64,000 nt of DNA from a bacterium (GCA_035307765.1 DATGHU010000007.1:101493-165492), one strand, 5' to 3'. Numbered from the stretch's first letter, positions 19,089-28,514 are shown. Notes: generated by a model from the sequence alone, not told the origin. Program-made: numbers and translations.

Positions 19089-19964
19089 CTACTCCCCCAG
19101 CAGCGGCAACACGCTGTCCAGGATCCGCCGGCGCACGGCGCTCAACGGCGCGAGCGGCGCCCGCACCTCATCGGAGGCGATGACGCCTCGATGCCGCAGC
19201 GCGTACTTGATCACCGCGGGGTAGTCATCGGTGCCGATCATCACCTCGTTGATGAACGGCAGCAGTTGGGCGAAGAGCCGGGTCGAGGCGGTCAGGTCTC
19301 CGCCGCGCGTCGCTTCGAACCACGCCCGGCATCGCCCGGGAAATACTTGCGGGGTCGCGGTGATCGCCCCTTCGCACCCCCGCACGACCTGCTGCTGCAT
19401 CACCTCGTCGGACCCCGAGAGCAGGATGAGATCCCCTCGGGCCTTGGCGGCATCCACCTTGGTCAAGGTCGTGTCCGTGATCTTGACGTGCCGGATGTTG
19501 TCCCGCAGCGCGGCCAGGCGGGAGTAGTCGACGGGGGTGAGCACGGTCTTCGTGGTGGACGGATTGTCGTAGATGACGATCTCGCGGTCGGTGTAGCCGG
19601 AGACCTCACGGAAGAACGCCGCAATCGTCTCGCCGGTGTGCCGGAAGTAAAACGGGAGCGGCACAAGATAGCCGACGGCGCCGTGCTCGTCGCCGAAGCG
19701 GATGAGCGCACGGATCGTTTCCAGACTCGTCTCCGCCACCCCCACGATCAGGTGCATCCGCCCCCCCATCGCCCGGCCGAAAAGCTCGATGGTCTGCGTG
19801 CGCTCCGCGAAGGTCAGGCTGGGGCCCTCCCCCGTGCTGCCGGCCACCACCATGCCGTCGAGGTGCGGGGCACAGGAAGCCACCAGGTGCTCGATGCTGT
19901 CACCGTCCACCCGCCCGTCTCGAAACGGGGTGATCACCGGAGGAATCAACCCGCGAAACTCCAT
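19089..19964 (-). CDS. dihydrodipicolinate synthase/N-acetylneuraminate lyase family aldolase
   Basis: 291 aa class I aldolase. Visible are AGSTGEGPSLT (substrate carboxylate loop), the catalytic Tyr in VIYDNPSTT and the Schiff-base Lys in HVKITDT. True lysine-biosynthetic DapA is unlikely here. Family members next to DgoD-like dehydratases cleave 2-keto-3-deoxy acids to pyruvate and an aldehyde, which fits this operon. The gene starts 9 bases after the IclR stop and is followed after 6 bases by the dehydrogenase. Confidence 0.92.
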   Translation of the reverse strand: MEFRGLIPPVITPFRDGRVDGDSIEHLVASCAPHLDGMVVAGSTGEGPSLTFAERTQTIELFGRAMGGRMHLIVGVAETSLETIRALIRFGDEHGAVGYLVPLPFYFRHTGETIAAFFREVSGYTDREIVIYDNPSTTKTVLTPVDYSRLAALRDNIRHVKITDTTLTKVDAAKARGDLILLSGSDEVMQQQVVRGCEGAITATPQVFPGRCRAWFEATRGGDLTASTRLFAQLLPFINEVMIGTDDYPAVIKYALRHRGVIASDEVRAPLAPLSAVRRRILDSVLPLLGE

Positions 19965-19973
19965 GGCCTCCTC

Positions 19974-20843
19974 CTACCGCCGCGCCAGTGTATCGGGGCG
20001 CCGACCAGACGGCGCGCGGATCGTCTTCAGCCACTCGCCCAATTGACCCCGGTCCGCGGCCAGTGCACCCCGGTACCCCCCGCCGTAGCCCAGTGCGCGG
20101 GAGAGGCGCCGCGCCGCCGCGCAGACCCCCTCCAGCACCTCGCGGACCCGATCGGCGGGAAGCCGTACCGCGGGCACCGACGCGCTGATCGCCGCGATCG
20201 CCTGCCCATGCTGATCCATCACCGGCGCGGCCAGGCACTGCAGACCATCCGTGGACTCGCCGTCGTCGAAGGCGAAGCCGCGTGCGCGGGTCGTTCGGAG
20301 TTCGTCGCGCAGCCGCGCGGCTGCGGTGAACGTCCGCGGGGTGAGCCGGGTCAGGCGCACCCCCTTCAGGCGGGCGTTGAGGCTGGGTTCATCGAGCATC
20401 GCCAGCAGCATCTTCCCGACCCCGGTGGCGTGCGCCGGGATGCGCCGGCCGACCGCCGAGACCATCCGCATCGGCTGGCTGGACTCCTCCTTGGCGACGT
20501 AGACCACGTCGGCCCCGTCGAGCACGGCGAGGTGGCAGGTTTCGTCGAGCGTGCGGGACAGTTCGGCCAGCACCCGCTGCCCCTGGTGAACGAGATCGAG
20601 GCTCTCCGCATACGCCTGCCCCAGCGCGAACACCCGGACGTCCAGACGAAACCGGTTCGTCGGGCCGTCGCGCGCCACATACTCGCGGGCCTCGAGAGTG
20701 CGCAGGATCTGGAGGGTGCTCGACTTGGGAATCCGCAGCGTCTGGCTGATTTCAGCGAGCGAGAGCCCCCGGCGCTGCTGGCTCAGCAGCTCTAACAAAT
20801 CCAAGGTCCGCCCCGCCGACTTCACTACCAAACAGGCGTTCAC
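19974..20843 (-). CDS. IclR family transcriptional regulator
   Basis: 289 aa from a GTG at 20843 (an alternative GTG at 20825). The upstream open frame is not protein-like. The N-terminal winged HTH reads SLAEISQTLRIPKSSTLQIL, followed by the effector domain with IPAHATGVGKMLLA and GFAFDDGES. IclR proteins typically sense a small acid and control a neighbouring catabolic operon. The chosen start codon lies within a 14-bp palindrome that looks like its own operator. The aldolase, dehydrogenase and importer genes follow directly. Confidence 0.92.
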   Translation of the reverse strand: MNACLVVKSAGRTLDLLELLSQQRRGLSLAEISQTLRIPKSSTLQILRTLEAREYVARDGPTNRFRLDVRVFALGQAYAESLDLVHQGQRVLAELSRTLDETCHLAVLDGADVVYVAKEESSQPMRMVSAVGRRIPAHATGVGKMLLAMLDEPSLNARLKGVRLTRLTPRTFTAAARLRDELRTTRARGFAFDDGESTDGLQCLAAPVMDQHGQAIAAISASVPAVRLPADRVREVLEGVCAAARRLSRALGYGGGYRGALAADRGQLGEWLKTIRAPSGRRPDTLARR

Positions 20844-20852
20844 ATATGTGAA
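20839..20852. promoter_or_regulatory. 14-bp operator-like palindrome at the iclR start
   Basis: The perfect palindrome ttcacatatgtgaa overlaps the proposed GTG start of the IclR gene, in an otherwise AT-richer patch. Its size and symmetry fit an IclR-type or similar dimer operator, suggesting autoregulation and control of the genes that follow. No clear -35/-10 pair is visible next to it. Confidence 0.5.
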
Positions 20853-20932
20853 TGACGTTTTGATTGGGCACCCTCTACCCTGCGGGCGGGATGTTCTCCT
20901 GCCCGGTGGGCGAGGCGGATCGAGATCCGGGG

Positions 20933-22303
20933 CTACCGCAGTTCTCGATCGATCGCCTCGTGCAGGGTCGCCACGATCCGATCGGCTTCGGCCAGTGTGA
21001 GCACGAGCGGAGGGGCGAGGGTCACGCAGTTGCCGAGCCCACCGCCCGCCCCGGAAGATCGGCCGACGATCACCCCCCGCTCGAGACATCCGCGGATCAC
21101 CGCCGCCGTGCGGGCGCCTCCCAACGGGCCCCGGGTCTGCTTATCCTCCACCAGTTCCACCGCGAGCAGCAGGCCCTTCCCGCGGACGTCTCCGACTGCG
21201 GGCAGCGACAGGAGGCTGCGCAGCCCCTCCAGCAGGTGCGCGCCGGTCTGTGCGGCGCGTTCCGGCAGCTGCTCCTGTTCCATGATGTCGAGGTTCGCCA
21301 GCGCGGCGGCGCAGGCCGCGGCGTGACCGCCCCAGGTGTTCACTTGGGCGTTCTGGCGGTTCTCCTCCAGTTCCCCCAGGAATCCGTTGAAGACCTCACT
21401 CGTGGCCATGACGGCGCCGATGGGCTGGTAGCCGCTGGTCAGCCCCTTGGCGAGGCAGAGGAGATCGGGGACGACCCCGTAGTGCTGGTGGGCGAACATC
21501 TTTCCGGTGCGGCCGAAGCCGTTGATCACCTCGTCCAAAATCAACAGCACGCCGTGCCGGCGGCACGCCGCGGCCACCTCGCGAAGGTATTCGTCGGGCG
21601 GCACCAGCACCCCCACGGCGCTCTGGACCGGCTCGAGCACGACCGCCGCCACGGTTTCCGCACCCTCGGCGCGGATCGCGTACTCGATCTGCTTGGCGCA
21701 GGCCAAGCCGCACGACGGGTACGACAGCCCGAATGGGCACCGGTAGCAGTAGGCGGGGGGGACGTGCAGGAACCCATCGCCCAAGGGCTCGTACTTGGTC
21801 TTCCGCTCGGGGACGCACCCGGCGGCAAGGGTCGCCATGCTGGTGCCGTGATAGGAATAGTGCCGCCCGATGGTCTTGTACCGGGGCTCTCCCGGGTGCA
21901 CCTGCCGGTGGTACTGCCGGGCCAGCTTGAACGCGGCCTCGTTGGCCTCCGTGCCGCTGTTCACAAAGTAGGTGTGACACGGCTCTCCGCCGGTCAGCGC
22001 GGTCAGTCGGTCCGCCAATTTTGCCGCCGGGACATTCGCCTGCGTGTGCGGATAATACGGCAACTGCAGCATCTGCCGATAAACGGCCTCGGCGATCTCC
22101 CGACGGCCGTACCCCACGTTGACGCACCAGAGGCCGGCCATCCCGTCGAGGTATTCCCGGCCCTCCGCGTCGACGATCGTCGACCCCTTGGCGCCCACGA
22201 TGAGTTTCGGAGGCTGCTTCGCCAGCAGCTTATGCTGGGTCATGGGGTGCCAGACGTTTTCCAGATCGGCTTCCAACACCTGTCTGAGCTCTTGCGGCTT
22301 CAC
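20933..22303 (-). CDS. class III PLP-dependent aminotransferase (copy 2)
   Basis: 456 aa. An omega-amino acid:pyruvate-type aminotransferase with NVWHPMTQHK at the N-terminus, LILDEVINGFGRTG and the PLP Lys in CLAKGLTSGY. It starts with GTG after a full-strength SD (GGAGGTGATC). It shares the Cys-rich CYRCPF, YPSCGLAC patch with copy 1. Taurine, beta-alanine or other omega-amines are possible substrates. It lies between the molybdenum hydroxylase genes and iclR. Confidence 0.91.
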   Translation of the reverse strand: MKPQELRQVLEADLENVWHPMTQHKLLAKQPPKLIVGAKGSTIVDAEGREYLDGMAGLWCVNVGYGRREIAEAVYRQMLQLPYYPHTQANVPAAKLADRLTALTGGEPCHTYFVNSGTEANEAAFKLARQYHRQVHPGEPRYKTIGRHYSYHGTSMATLAAGCVPERKTKYEPLGDGFLHVPPAYCYRCPFGLSYPSCGLACAKQIEYAIRAEGAETVAAVVLEPVQSAVGVLVPPDEYLREVAAACRRHGVLLILDEVINGFGRTGKMFAHQHYGVVPDLLCLAKGLTSGYQPIGAVMATSEVFNGFLGELEENRQNAQVNTWGGHAAACAAALANLDIMEQEQLPERAAQTGAHLLEGLRSLLSLPAVGDVRGKGLLLAVELVEDKQTRGPLGGARTAAVIRGCLERGVIVGRSSGAGGGLGNCVTLAPPLVLTLAEADRIVATLHEAIDRELR

Positions 22304-22392
22304 CTCAGATCACCTCCGCTCCAGTCACGCGCGGCCCCGGCCACTTCGGCGAGGACGCGCCCTCCCCCCGCCGGCAGGCGGCGGCCGATCCG

Positions 22393-24705
22393 CTAGCGAT
22401 CTCCGAGCAGCCCGAGGGCGGCCGCCACCCGCTCGGGGGTGATCGGCAGTTCGGTGATCCGCACCCCCACCGCGTCTTCCACGGCATTGGCGATCGCCGC
22501 GGCCGGCGGCGCGATCGGCGGCTCGCCAATCCCTCGGGCCCCAAACGGACCCTTCCCCTCCCCCGATTCGATCAGGATGGGCTCGACGTCCGGCACGTCC
22601 AGCGACGTCGGGATCAGATAGGTCGCAAATAAGGTCGAGAGATTCACGCCGCGATCGAGCGCCACCTCTTCAAGGAGCCCGTAGCCCAGGCCCATCACCG
22701 CGCCGCCCTGGATCTGCCCCCGCACGCTCTGCGGGTTGATCGCGCGTCCCACATCGTGGCAGGCGACGTGCCGGAGCACCCGAACGGCTCCGGTCTCCGT
22801 GTCCACCTCGACCTCCACGGCATGCGCCCCGAAGGTGTAGTCCGGAAACACCCGCCCCCCGCCCCGCTCGAGGTCGACCGGATCGCCGGCGGGGGCGTGG
22901 TAAACGGCCAGGTGGCTGCGCGAGACTCCCAGGCGGGCACACTCCCGCATGATCTCCGGCAGCGGCACGCGGCGGCCGTCGGCGGCGACCGCCATCCCGT
23001 CCAGCAGCCCAACGCTCCCGGGGGCGGCCTCCAGCATCTGGGCGGCCACGGCGACCATCTGCTGGCGCAGAGCCTGGCAGGCGGCGAGCACGGCGTTGCC
23101 GGACATATAGAGCTGGCGGGTCGCCGTCGTGGTGCCGGCGAGCGGCGTCAGCGCGCTGTCGGCGATGTGGATGGCGACGCGGGCGGGATCGAGATCGAGC
23201 ACCTCGGCGGCGATCTGGCAGAGCGCCGCGGCCTGCCCCCCGCCCACGTCGGGCGCTCCCGTGCGGACCACCAGGCTCCCGTCCATTTCGAATCCCACCC
23301 AGGCGCTGGCCCAGTCGTGGAGCCAGACGATGCGGCCGTACGGCTGGATGTTGCAGGCCAGGCCGCGACCGACGCGGTGCGCGGGGGTGCTGGCGGCCCG
23401 GCGGGGGCCGAGCGCATCCCAGACCCGGCGGGCGGCTTCGATCACGCCGACGTGGGTGTCGAGCTCTTGCCCGATCGGGAGCGTGTCCCCCTTCGCCAGC
23501 GCGTTGCGGGCGCGTAGTTCGACCGGGTCGATCTGGAGGCGCCGGGCGAGTTGATCCATTTGGGACTCGTACCCCAACACCATCTGCATCGCGCCGAATC
23601 CGCGCATCGCGCTCGTCGGCGGATTGTTGGTGTAGGCCACGCGCGCCTCGATGGACACGTCCGACACCCGATAGGGACCGGCCGCGGTGACCGCGGCGTA
23701 CATGAGCACGAGCGCGCTCAAATACGCGTACGCCCCGGAATCCGCCAGGAGGTCAATCGCCTGGGCGACCACCCGGCCGTCCCGCGCGGCCCCGGTGCGG
23801 TAGCGGAGGATGAAGGGGTGCCGCTTCGGCCGCGCCAGGAGCGATTCCTGACGCGACCAGGTCATCTTCACCGGCCGCTGCGTGCGCCACGCCAGCAGGC
23901 CGAGGAAGACCTCCACCGTGACGTCCTCTTTCCCGCCGAACCCGCCGCCGAGGTAGGGGCCGATCACCCGGACGGTGTGCTGCGGCAGGCCGAGGACCTC
24001 GGCGACGTCCCGGAAGTGCTCGATGACCTGGGTGGACACCCGAATCGTCAGGATGCCGCCGCTGTCTATCCAGGCGACCCCGGTTTCCGGCTCCAGGTAG
24101 GCGTGGTCGACGAACTGACAGCGGTAGGTCGTGTCCACCACCACATCGGCCTGGCGCAGCGCCGTCTCAGCGTCGCCGCGCCGGATGTTCCAGCGGGCCA
24201 GCAGGTTCCCGCCCTCGTGCACCGGCGGAGCGCCGGCGGCGAGCGCGGCCTCCGGATCGAACACCCCCGGCTGCGGATCGTAGTCAACCTCGATCAATTC
24301 CGCGGCCTGCTGGGCGAGCTCCCGGCTCGCCGCCGCGACCAGCGCCACCGGCTCGCCCTGATACCGCACGACGTCCTGCGCCAGGACCTGAATCCTGGCG
24401 CGGAGGGGCCCCACGTCGCTGGTCTGGCCCGGAACGTTCGTCCAGAGCGTGTTGTGGGGCACGTCCTGCGCCAAGAGGACCGCGGCCACCCCCGGAAGGG
24501 CGCGGGCCGCCGCCGGGTCGATACGCCGGATCCGCGCAGCGGGGTACGGCGATCGCACCACCACCCCGTACAGCATCCCCGGCATCTGCCAATCGCCGGC
24601 GTAGAGCGTGCGGCCCAACACCTTGTCCCAAGCGTCGTGGCGGGGGAGCGGCCGCCCGACGACCCGCGGGACCTTCGCCGGCGGCGAGACGGTTTCGCTC
24701 TTCAT
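22393..24705 (-). CDS. molybdenum hydroxylase large subunit (xanthine dehydrogenase/CoxL family)
   Basis: 770 aa molybdopterin-binding subunit. Family motifs include GRTLYAGDW, the GGGFGGKEDV cofactor loop, TSAMRGFGAMQ and the catalytic Glu in ARGIGEPPIAPP. It lacks the AYRCSFR loop of aerobic CO dehydrogenase, so it should be a hydroxylase of an N-heterocycle, aldehyde or similar. The start is ATG at 24705, overlapping the Fe-S subunit stop by 4 bases. The upstream open frame is a shadow of that gene. Confidence 0.92.
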   Translation of the reverse strand: MKSETVSPPAKVPRVVGRPLPRHDAWDKVLGRTLYAGDWQMPGMLYGVVVRSPYPAARIRRIDPAAARALPGVAAVLLAQDVPHNTLWTNVPGQTSDVGPLRARIQVLAQDVVRYQGEPVALVAAASRELAQQAAELIEVDYDPQPGVFDPEAALAAGAPPVHEGGNLLARWNIRRGDAETALRQADVVVDTTYRCQFVDHAYLEPETGVAWIDSGGILTIRVSTQVIEHFRDVAEVLGLPQHTVRVIGPYLGGGFGGKEDVTVEVFLGLLAWRTQRPVKMTWSRQESLLARPKRHPFILRYRTGAARDGRVVAQAIDLLADSGAYAYLSALVLMYAAVTAAGPYRVSDVSIEARVAYTNNPPTSAMRGFGAMQMVLGYESQMDQLARRLQIDPVELRARNALAKGDTLPIGQELDTHVGVIEAARRVWDALGPRRAASTPAHRVGRGLACNIQPYGRIVWLHDWASAWVGFEMDGSLVVRTGAPDVGGGQAAALCQIAAEVLDLDPARVAIHIADSALTPLAGTTTATRQLYMSGNAVLAACQALRQQMVAVAAQMLEAAPGSVGLLDGMAVAADGRRVPLPEIMRECARLGVSRSHLAVYHAPAGDPVDLERGGGRVFPDYTFGAHAVEVEVDTETGAVRVLRHVACHDVGRAINPQSVRGQIQGGAVMGLGYGLLEEVALDRGVNLSTLFATYLIPTSLDVPDVEPILIESGEGKGPFGARGIGEPPIAPPAAAIANAVEDAVGVRITELPITPERVAAALGLLGDR

Positions 24706-25178
24706 GGACGGGCGCCGCCCTTTCCGGCAACGCTCGCGACCGCATCGATGATCGCCGCGTACCCGGTGCACCGGCAGAGGTTGCCGGCAAGCGCCCGGCG
24801 GATTTCGTCTCGCGAGGGCGCGGGCGACTCGAGCAGGAACGCGTAGGCGGTGAGAATCATGCCGGGGGTGCAGAATCCGCACTGCGCGGCGCCGTGGCGG
24901 ACGAACGCCTCCTGCAGGGGGTGGAGCGCATCGCCTCCCAGGCCGCGCACGGTGGTCACACGCCGTCCGGCGACGCGGGGCGCCAGCACGAGGCAGCTGC
25001 TCACCGGCTCGCCGTCGAGCAGCACGGTGCACGTCCCGCAGACCCCCTCCCCGCACCCTTCCTTGACCTCGATCGCCCCCAGATCGTCGCGCAGGAGGTC
25101 GGCGAGCGTTCGGTGGACCGCCGTCCGGACCTCACACGGCCGCCCGTTGAGCAGGAAGCCCACCACGACCTCCGTCAC
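24702..25178 (-). CDS. molybdenum hydroxylase 2Fe-2S subunit (CoxS/XdhC-like)
   Basis: 158 aa electron-transfer subunit. All eight cluster Cys are present: C42, C47, C50 and C62 for the plant-type ferredoxin domain, and C100, C103, C135 and C137 for the second cluster (QCGFCTPG, NLCRCTGY). It overlaps both neighbouring subunit genes by 4 bases, giving the order FAD subunit, Fe-S subunit, Mo subunit. Confidence 0.96.
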   Translation of the reverse strand: MTEVVVGFLLNGRPCEVRTAVHRTLADLLRDDLGAIEVKEGCGEGVCGTCTVLLDGEPVSSCLVLAPRVAGRRVTTVRGLGGDALHPLQEAFVRHGAAQCGFCTPGMILTAYAFLLESPAPSRDEIRRALAGNLCRCTGYAAIIDAVASVAGKGGARP

Positions 25179-26053
25179 GCCACCGCCCTCCCAGCCGCCG
25201 CCGCCGCGCGGGCGAGGGCCCGCGCGGTGAGGATCCGAGCCAGATGGCGCCGGTAGGCGGCGGACGCGTGGACGTCGCCCTCCGGCTCGAGGGCGTCGGA
25301 GGTCTCGAGCGCCTCACGGCGGAGGCGGTCGGCATCGGGCCGACCTCCCGCTAGTGCCGCCTCGAGCGCCGGCAGCCGCTGGGGCACCGACCCCACCCCT
25401 CCGAGCGCAACGCGGGCGCGGGCGATGTCTCCCGCCGGGGACAACTCCATCACGGCCACCGCAGCGACCACGGCAAAGTCGCCGGCGCGCCGGCTGAACT
25501 CCTCGACCGCGTAGCCGGTGCGGGGGCCCAGGACCGGCAGGCGCACGCCGATGACCAGCTCCCCAGGAGCGAGCGCGGTCGTCAGCGCGCCGACGAAGAA
25601 CTCCGCGGCGGGAACGGCCCGCTCTCCCCGGGGCCCGCGCACCAGGACCATCCCATCAAGGGCTCGAACGACCGCGGGAAGCTCCGCCGCCGGGTCGGCG
25701 TGGGCCAGGCTCCCCCCGATCGTCCCGAGCGTGCGCACGCGGACGTTCCCGATGAACGACGCCGCCTCCTGGAGCAGCGGGCAGGCTGCGAGCGGTCCGT
25801 CCCCCCGCTCCAGGGCGCGGTGCCGGACCAGGGCGCCGACCTGCAGCCAATCCCCCTCCCGCCGCGTCTCCCGGAGGCCGTCCAGTCCGTTCAAATCGAT
25901 CAGCACCGCCGGGCGCGCGAGCCGGAGGGTCAGGAGCGGAACCAAGCTCTGTCCGCCGGCCAGCGGCTTGGCGTCCTCTCCGAACTCCGCGAGGAGTCCT
26001 AGGGCCTCGGCGAGCGTTTTGGGGGCGCGGTAGTCAAATGGCACGGCCGGCAT
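25175..26053 (-). CDS. molybdenum hydroxylase FAD-binding subunit (CoxM-like)
   Basis: 292 aa from ATG at 26053, six bases after AGGAGG. The FAD pyrophosphate loop AGGQSLVPLL and the TIGGSLAHADPAAE motif are typical. It passes electrons from the 2Fe-2S subunit to an acceptor (NAD or another carrier). The gene begins 32 bases after the SDR stop, so it is part of the same run. Confidence 0.94.
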   Translation of the reverse strand: MPAVPFDYRAPKTLAEALGLLAEFGEDAKPLAGGQSLVPLLTLRLARPAVLIDLNGLDGLRETRREGDWLQVGALVRHRALERGDGPLAACPLLQEAASFIGNVRVRTLGTIGGSLAHADPAAELPAVVRALDGMVLVRGPRGERAVPAAEFFVGALTTALAPGELVIGVRLPVLGPRTGYAVEEFSRRAGDFAVVAAVAVMELSPAGDIARARVALGGVGSVPQRLPALEAALAGGRPDADRLRREALETSDALEPEGDVHASAAYRRHLARILTARALARAAAAAGRAVA

Positions 26054-26085
26054 CGATGCCCTCCTCTCCGCCGGCGGCCGCCTGC

Positions 26086-26871
26086 TCAGACATCCCATCC
26101 GCCATCGACGATCAACTCGTGCCCGGAGATCTGGCGGCTCTCTTCCGAAGCGAGGAAGACCACGGCGTGGGCGACGTCCTCATCCTTAGTAAACCGCCGA
26201 AGCGCCATCTCCCGGATGTACTCGTCGAAGACCTCCTCCGACGACCAGCCCCGCGCCCGGGCCTTCTCGGCGATAATCGTCGTCATCCGATCCCCCTCGA
26301 CGACCCCCGGACAGATCGCGTTGACGTTCACCCCGTAGGGACCGACCTCCAAGGCGAGGGTCCGGGTCAGTCCTCTCACCCCCCACTTCGACGACGAATA
26401 GGCCGCCCGGTAGCGGTATCCCCGCAACCCCGAGGTCCCGGCGATGTTGATAATTTTCCCTGACCGTTGCTCGATCATCGTAGGCACGACCGCCCGGCAG
26501 CAGAGGAACACCCCCTTGAGGTTCACGTTCTGGACCCGGTCCCAATCCTCGGGGGCGATCTTGTGCAGCGGCGTCTCGATCGGACCGATGACGCCCGCCG
26601 CGTTGACCAAGATATCGATTCGCCCGAACTCGTCGACCGCACGTCGCGCGAGCGCGGCGACCTGCCGTTGGTCCGAGACGTCGGTCGGCACGGAGAGGGC
26701 GCGGCGGCCTCCCCCGCGCCGGGCCAGGGTCTCGGCGAGCGCCGTCAGCGGGCCGGGCTCGCGGGCCGCCAAGACAAGATGCGCGCCCTCGGCGGCCAGG
26801 GCGGCGGAGATCGTGCCCCCCATCCCCTTGGCCGCCCCGGTGACCACCGCCACCCGATCCGCAAGCCTCAT
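26086..26871 (-). CDS. short-chain dehydrogenase/reductase (SDR)
   Basis: 261 aa classical SDR. The N-terminal cofactor motif TGAAKGMGG, the NAAG motif and the catalytic Tyr/Lys in AYSSSKWG are visible. It ends with SGHELIVDGGWDV, typical of the FabG-like group. It is coupled by a 4-base overlap to the hydantoinase B gene upstream and precedes the molybdenum hydroxylase. It may oxidise an alcohol intermediate of the same pathway (inference). Confidence 0.93.
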   Translation of the reverse strand: MRLADRVAVVTGAAKGMGGTISAALAAEGAHLVLAAREPGPLTALAETLARRGGGRRALSVPTDVSDQRQVAALARRAVDEFGRIDILVNAAGVIGPIETPLHKIAPEDWDRVQNVNLKGVFLCCRAVVPTMIEQRSGKIINIAGTSGLRGYRYRAAYSSSKWGVRGLTRTLALEVGPYGVNVNAICPGVVEGDRMTTIIAEKARARGWSSEEVFDEYIREMALRRFTKDEDVAHAVVFLASEESRQISGHELIVDGGWDV

Positions 26872-28514
26872 CCGCTTCCCCTCCCTCCGCGGTCAGTGAG
26901 ATAGCCGTTCGCCAAGTCGAGTCGGTGCGCGGCGGGCGGCCGGTCCTGGAGGGGGCCGTAGCCACCCCCCCCGCAGCTCTCCACGACGACGACGTCGCCC
27001 CGCACCAGGTCGAGATGCTCCTTTCCGCGCACCGGCCGGCGCTCCCCTCCCCGCTCCAGCGTCACCCGGAAGGGGGCACCCTCCTCCCCGCCAAAGATTC
27101 CCCACGGCGGCACCCGCATCCGCTCGACCATCGTGGTCAGTTCCGCCCGCTCGCCGAGCAGGCGGTAGGCGCGTCGGAGCCCCAGCCCGCCGCGGCGTCG
27201 GCCCCGGCCGGCGCTGTCCGGGCGCAGCGCGCTGCACTCCACCCGCAGCGGATACTCGCTCTCGATGACCTCCGCCGGCGTGTTCATGACGTTGCTCATG
27301 TGCACCCGGATCGCGTTCGTGCCGTCGCGCCCCTCGCTCCCTCCCTCACCGCCGCCGTGCACTTCGTACAGCACAAACGCCCGGCCGTCCTCGCGCAGGC
27401 CGCTCAGCATCAGCAGCCCCGAGGTCCCCGCCCCGCCCGCCACCACCCGGTCCCGCAGCGCCGGGGCGAGGGCTTTGAAGATCGCATCGACCACCCGCTG
27501 CGAGGTCTCGTGGTTGCCGCCGACGCGCGGCGCGTCCGGGGCGGGGTCGAGCAGCGACCCCGCGGGCACCCGGATGGCGAGCGGGCGGTAGCAGCCGTCG
27601 TTCACCGGGATTTCGGCGCCGAGCAGTGCGCGGATCGCGTAGAGCACCGCGGAGGCGGTGACAAACCGCGTCGCGTTGAGCGGGCCCCGAGCCTGAGGCG
27701 CCGTGCCCTCGAAGTCCACGCTCAGCGCGTCGCCGGCGGTGCGCACCGTGACGGCGATCCGAAGCGGCTCGTCGCCGATGCCGTCATCGTCCAGCCAGTC
27801 TTCGCCGCGATACTCGCCGGCCGGCACCTTCGCGATCTCGCTTCGCATCAGCCGATCGGATTCGTCGAGGAATCGGTCGAAACAACCCTGCAGGACGTCC
27901 GCGCCAAACTGGTCGCAGACTCCCCGCAGGCGGGTGGCGGCGACCGCGTTCGTCGCGTACTGCGCCAGAATGTCGCCCTCCCGCTCCTCCCGCCCCCGCA
28001 CGTTCGAGAGTACCAGCTCCATCATCGCCCGATTGGGGCGTCCCCTCTCGAAGAGCGGCAGCGGAGGAATGCAGAGACCCTCCGCGTATCGGTCGCGCGC
28101 CGAGACCACGTAGCTTCCTCGCCGCGCGCCCCCCACGTCCGGCCAGTGCGCCAGGTTGATCGCGAACGCCACCAGCTGTCCCCGGTGATACACCGGCATG
28201 ATCGCCTTCACATCCGGGAGGTGGTTTCCCCCCACCTCGGGGTGATTGGTGAAGTACACGTCGCCCTCGTGCAGCGAGTCCACCGGAATGCGTCGCAGGA
28301 ACTCTTTGACGGTGAAGGCCATCACGCCGAGGTGAATGGGAATGTCGTGCCCCTGCGCGATCAGGCGTCCCCGCGCATCGGTCAAGGCGCACGAGAGATC
28401 GCCGGCCTCCTTCAGCACGGGGGAGCGCGCCGACCGCATCAGGATCGCCCGCATCTCCTCGGCGATCGCGTAGACGGCGTGCCGCGCCACCTCCAGGGTC
28501 ACGGGGTCGATCAT
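26868..28514 (-). CDS. hyuB: hydantoinase B/oxoprolinase family protein
   Basis: 548 aa from ATG at 28514, which overlaps the hyuA stop as ATGA; this start (MIDPVTLEV) matches the family. The core reads EEMRAILMRSARSPVLKE, ALTDARGRLIAQGHDIPIHLG, YFTNHPEVGGNHLPD. With HyuA it forms ATP-dependent ring-opening amidases (N-methylhydantoinase, 5-oxoprolinase) or acetone/acetophenone carboxylase-type enzymes. No third carboxylase-type subunit is seen, favouring a ring-opening amidase. Confidence 0.93.
   Translation of the reverse strand: MIDPVTLEVARHAVYAIAEEMRAILMRSARSPVLKEAGDLSCALTDARGRLIAQGHDIPIHLGVMAFTVKEFLRRIPVDSLHEGDVYFTNHPEVGGNHLPDVKAIMPVYHRGQLVAFAINLAHWPDVGGARRGSYVVSARDRYAEGLCIPPLPLFERGRPNRAMMELVLSNVRGREEREGDILAQYATNAVAATRLRGVCDQFGADVLQGCFDRFLDESDRLMRSEIAKVPAGEYRGEDWLDDDGIGDEPLRIAVTVRTAGDALSVDFEGTAPQARGPLNATRFVTASAVLYAIRALLGAEIPVNDGCYRPLAIRVPAGSLLDPAPDAPRVGGNHETSQRVVDAIFKALAPALRDRVVAGGAGTSGLLMLSGLREDGRAFVLYEVHGGGEGGSEGRDGTNAIRVHMSNVMNTPAEVIESEYPLRVECSALRPDSAGRGRRRGGLGLRRAYRLLGERAELTTMVERMRVPPWGIFGGEEGAPFRVTLERGGERRPVRGKEHLDLVRGDVVVVESCGGGGYGPLQDRPPAAHRLDLANGYLTDRGGRGSG

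Noticed and set aside
19089-19964. Lysine-biosynthetic DapA
   Set aside because: Context (IclR, sugar-acid dehydratases, importer) and sequence features favour a catabolic aldolase of the same family.
22393-25056. Aerobic CO dehydrogenase for the CoxMSL-like genes
   Set aside because: The Mo subunit lacks the AYRCSFR active-site loop; the broader hydroxylase family name is safer.
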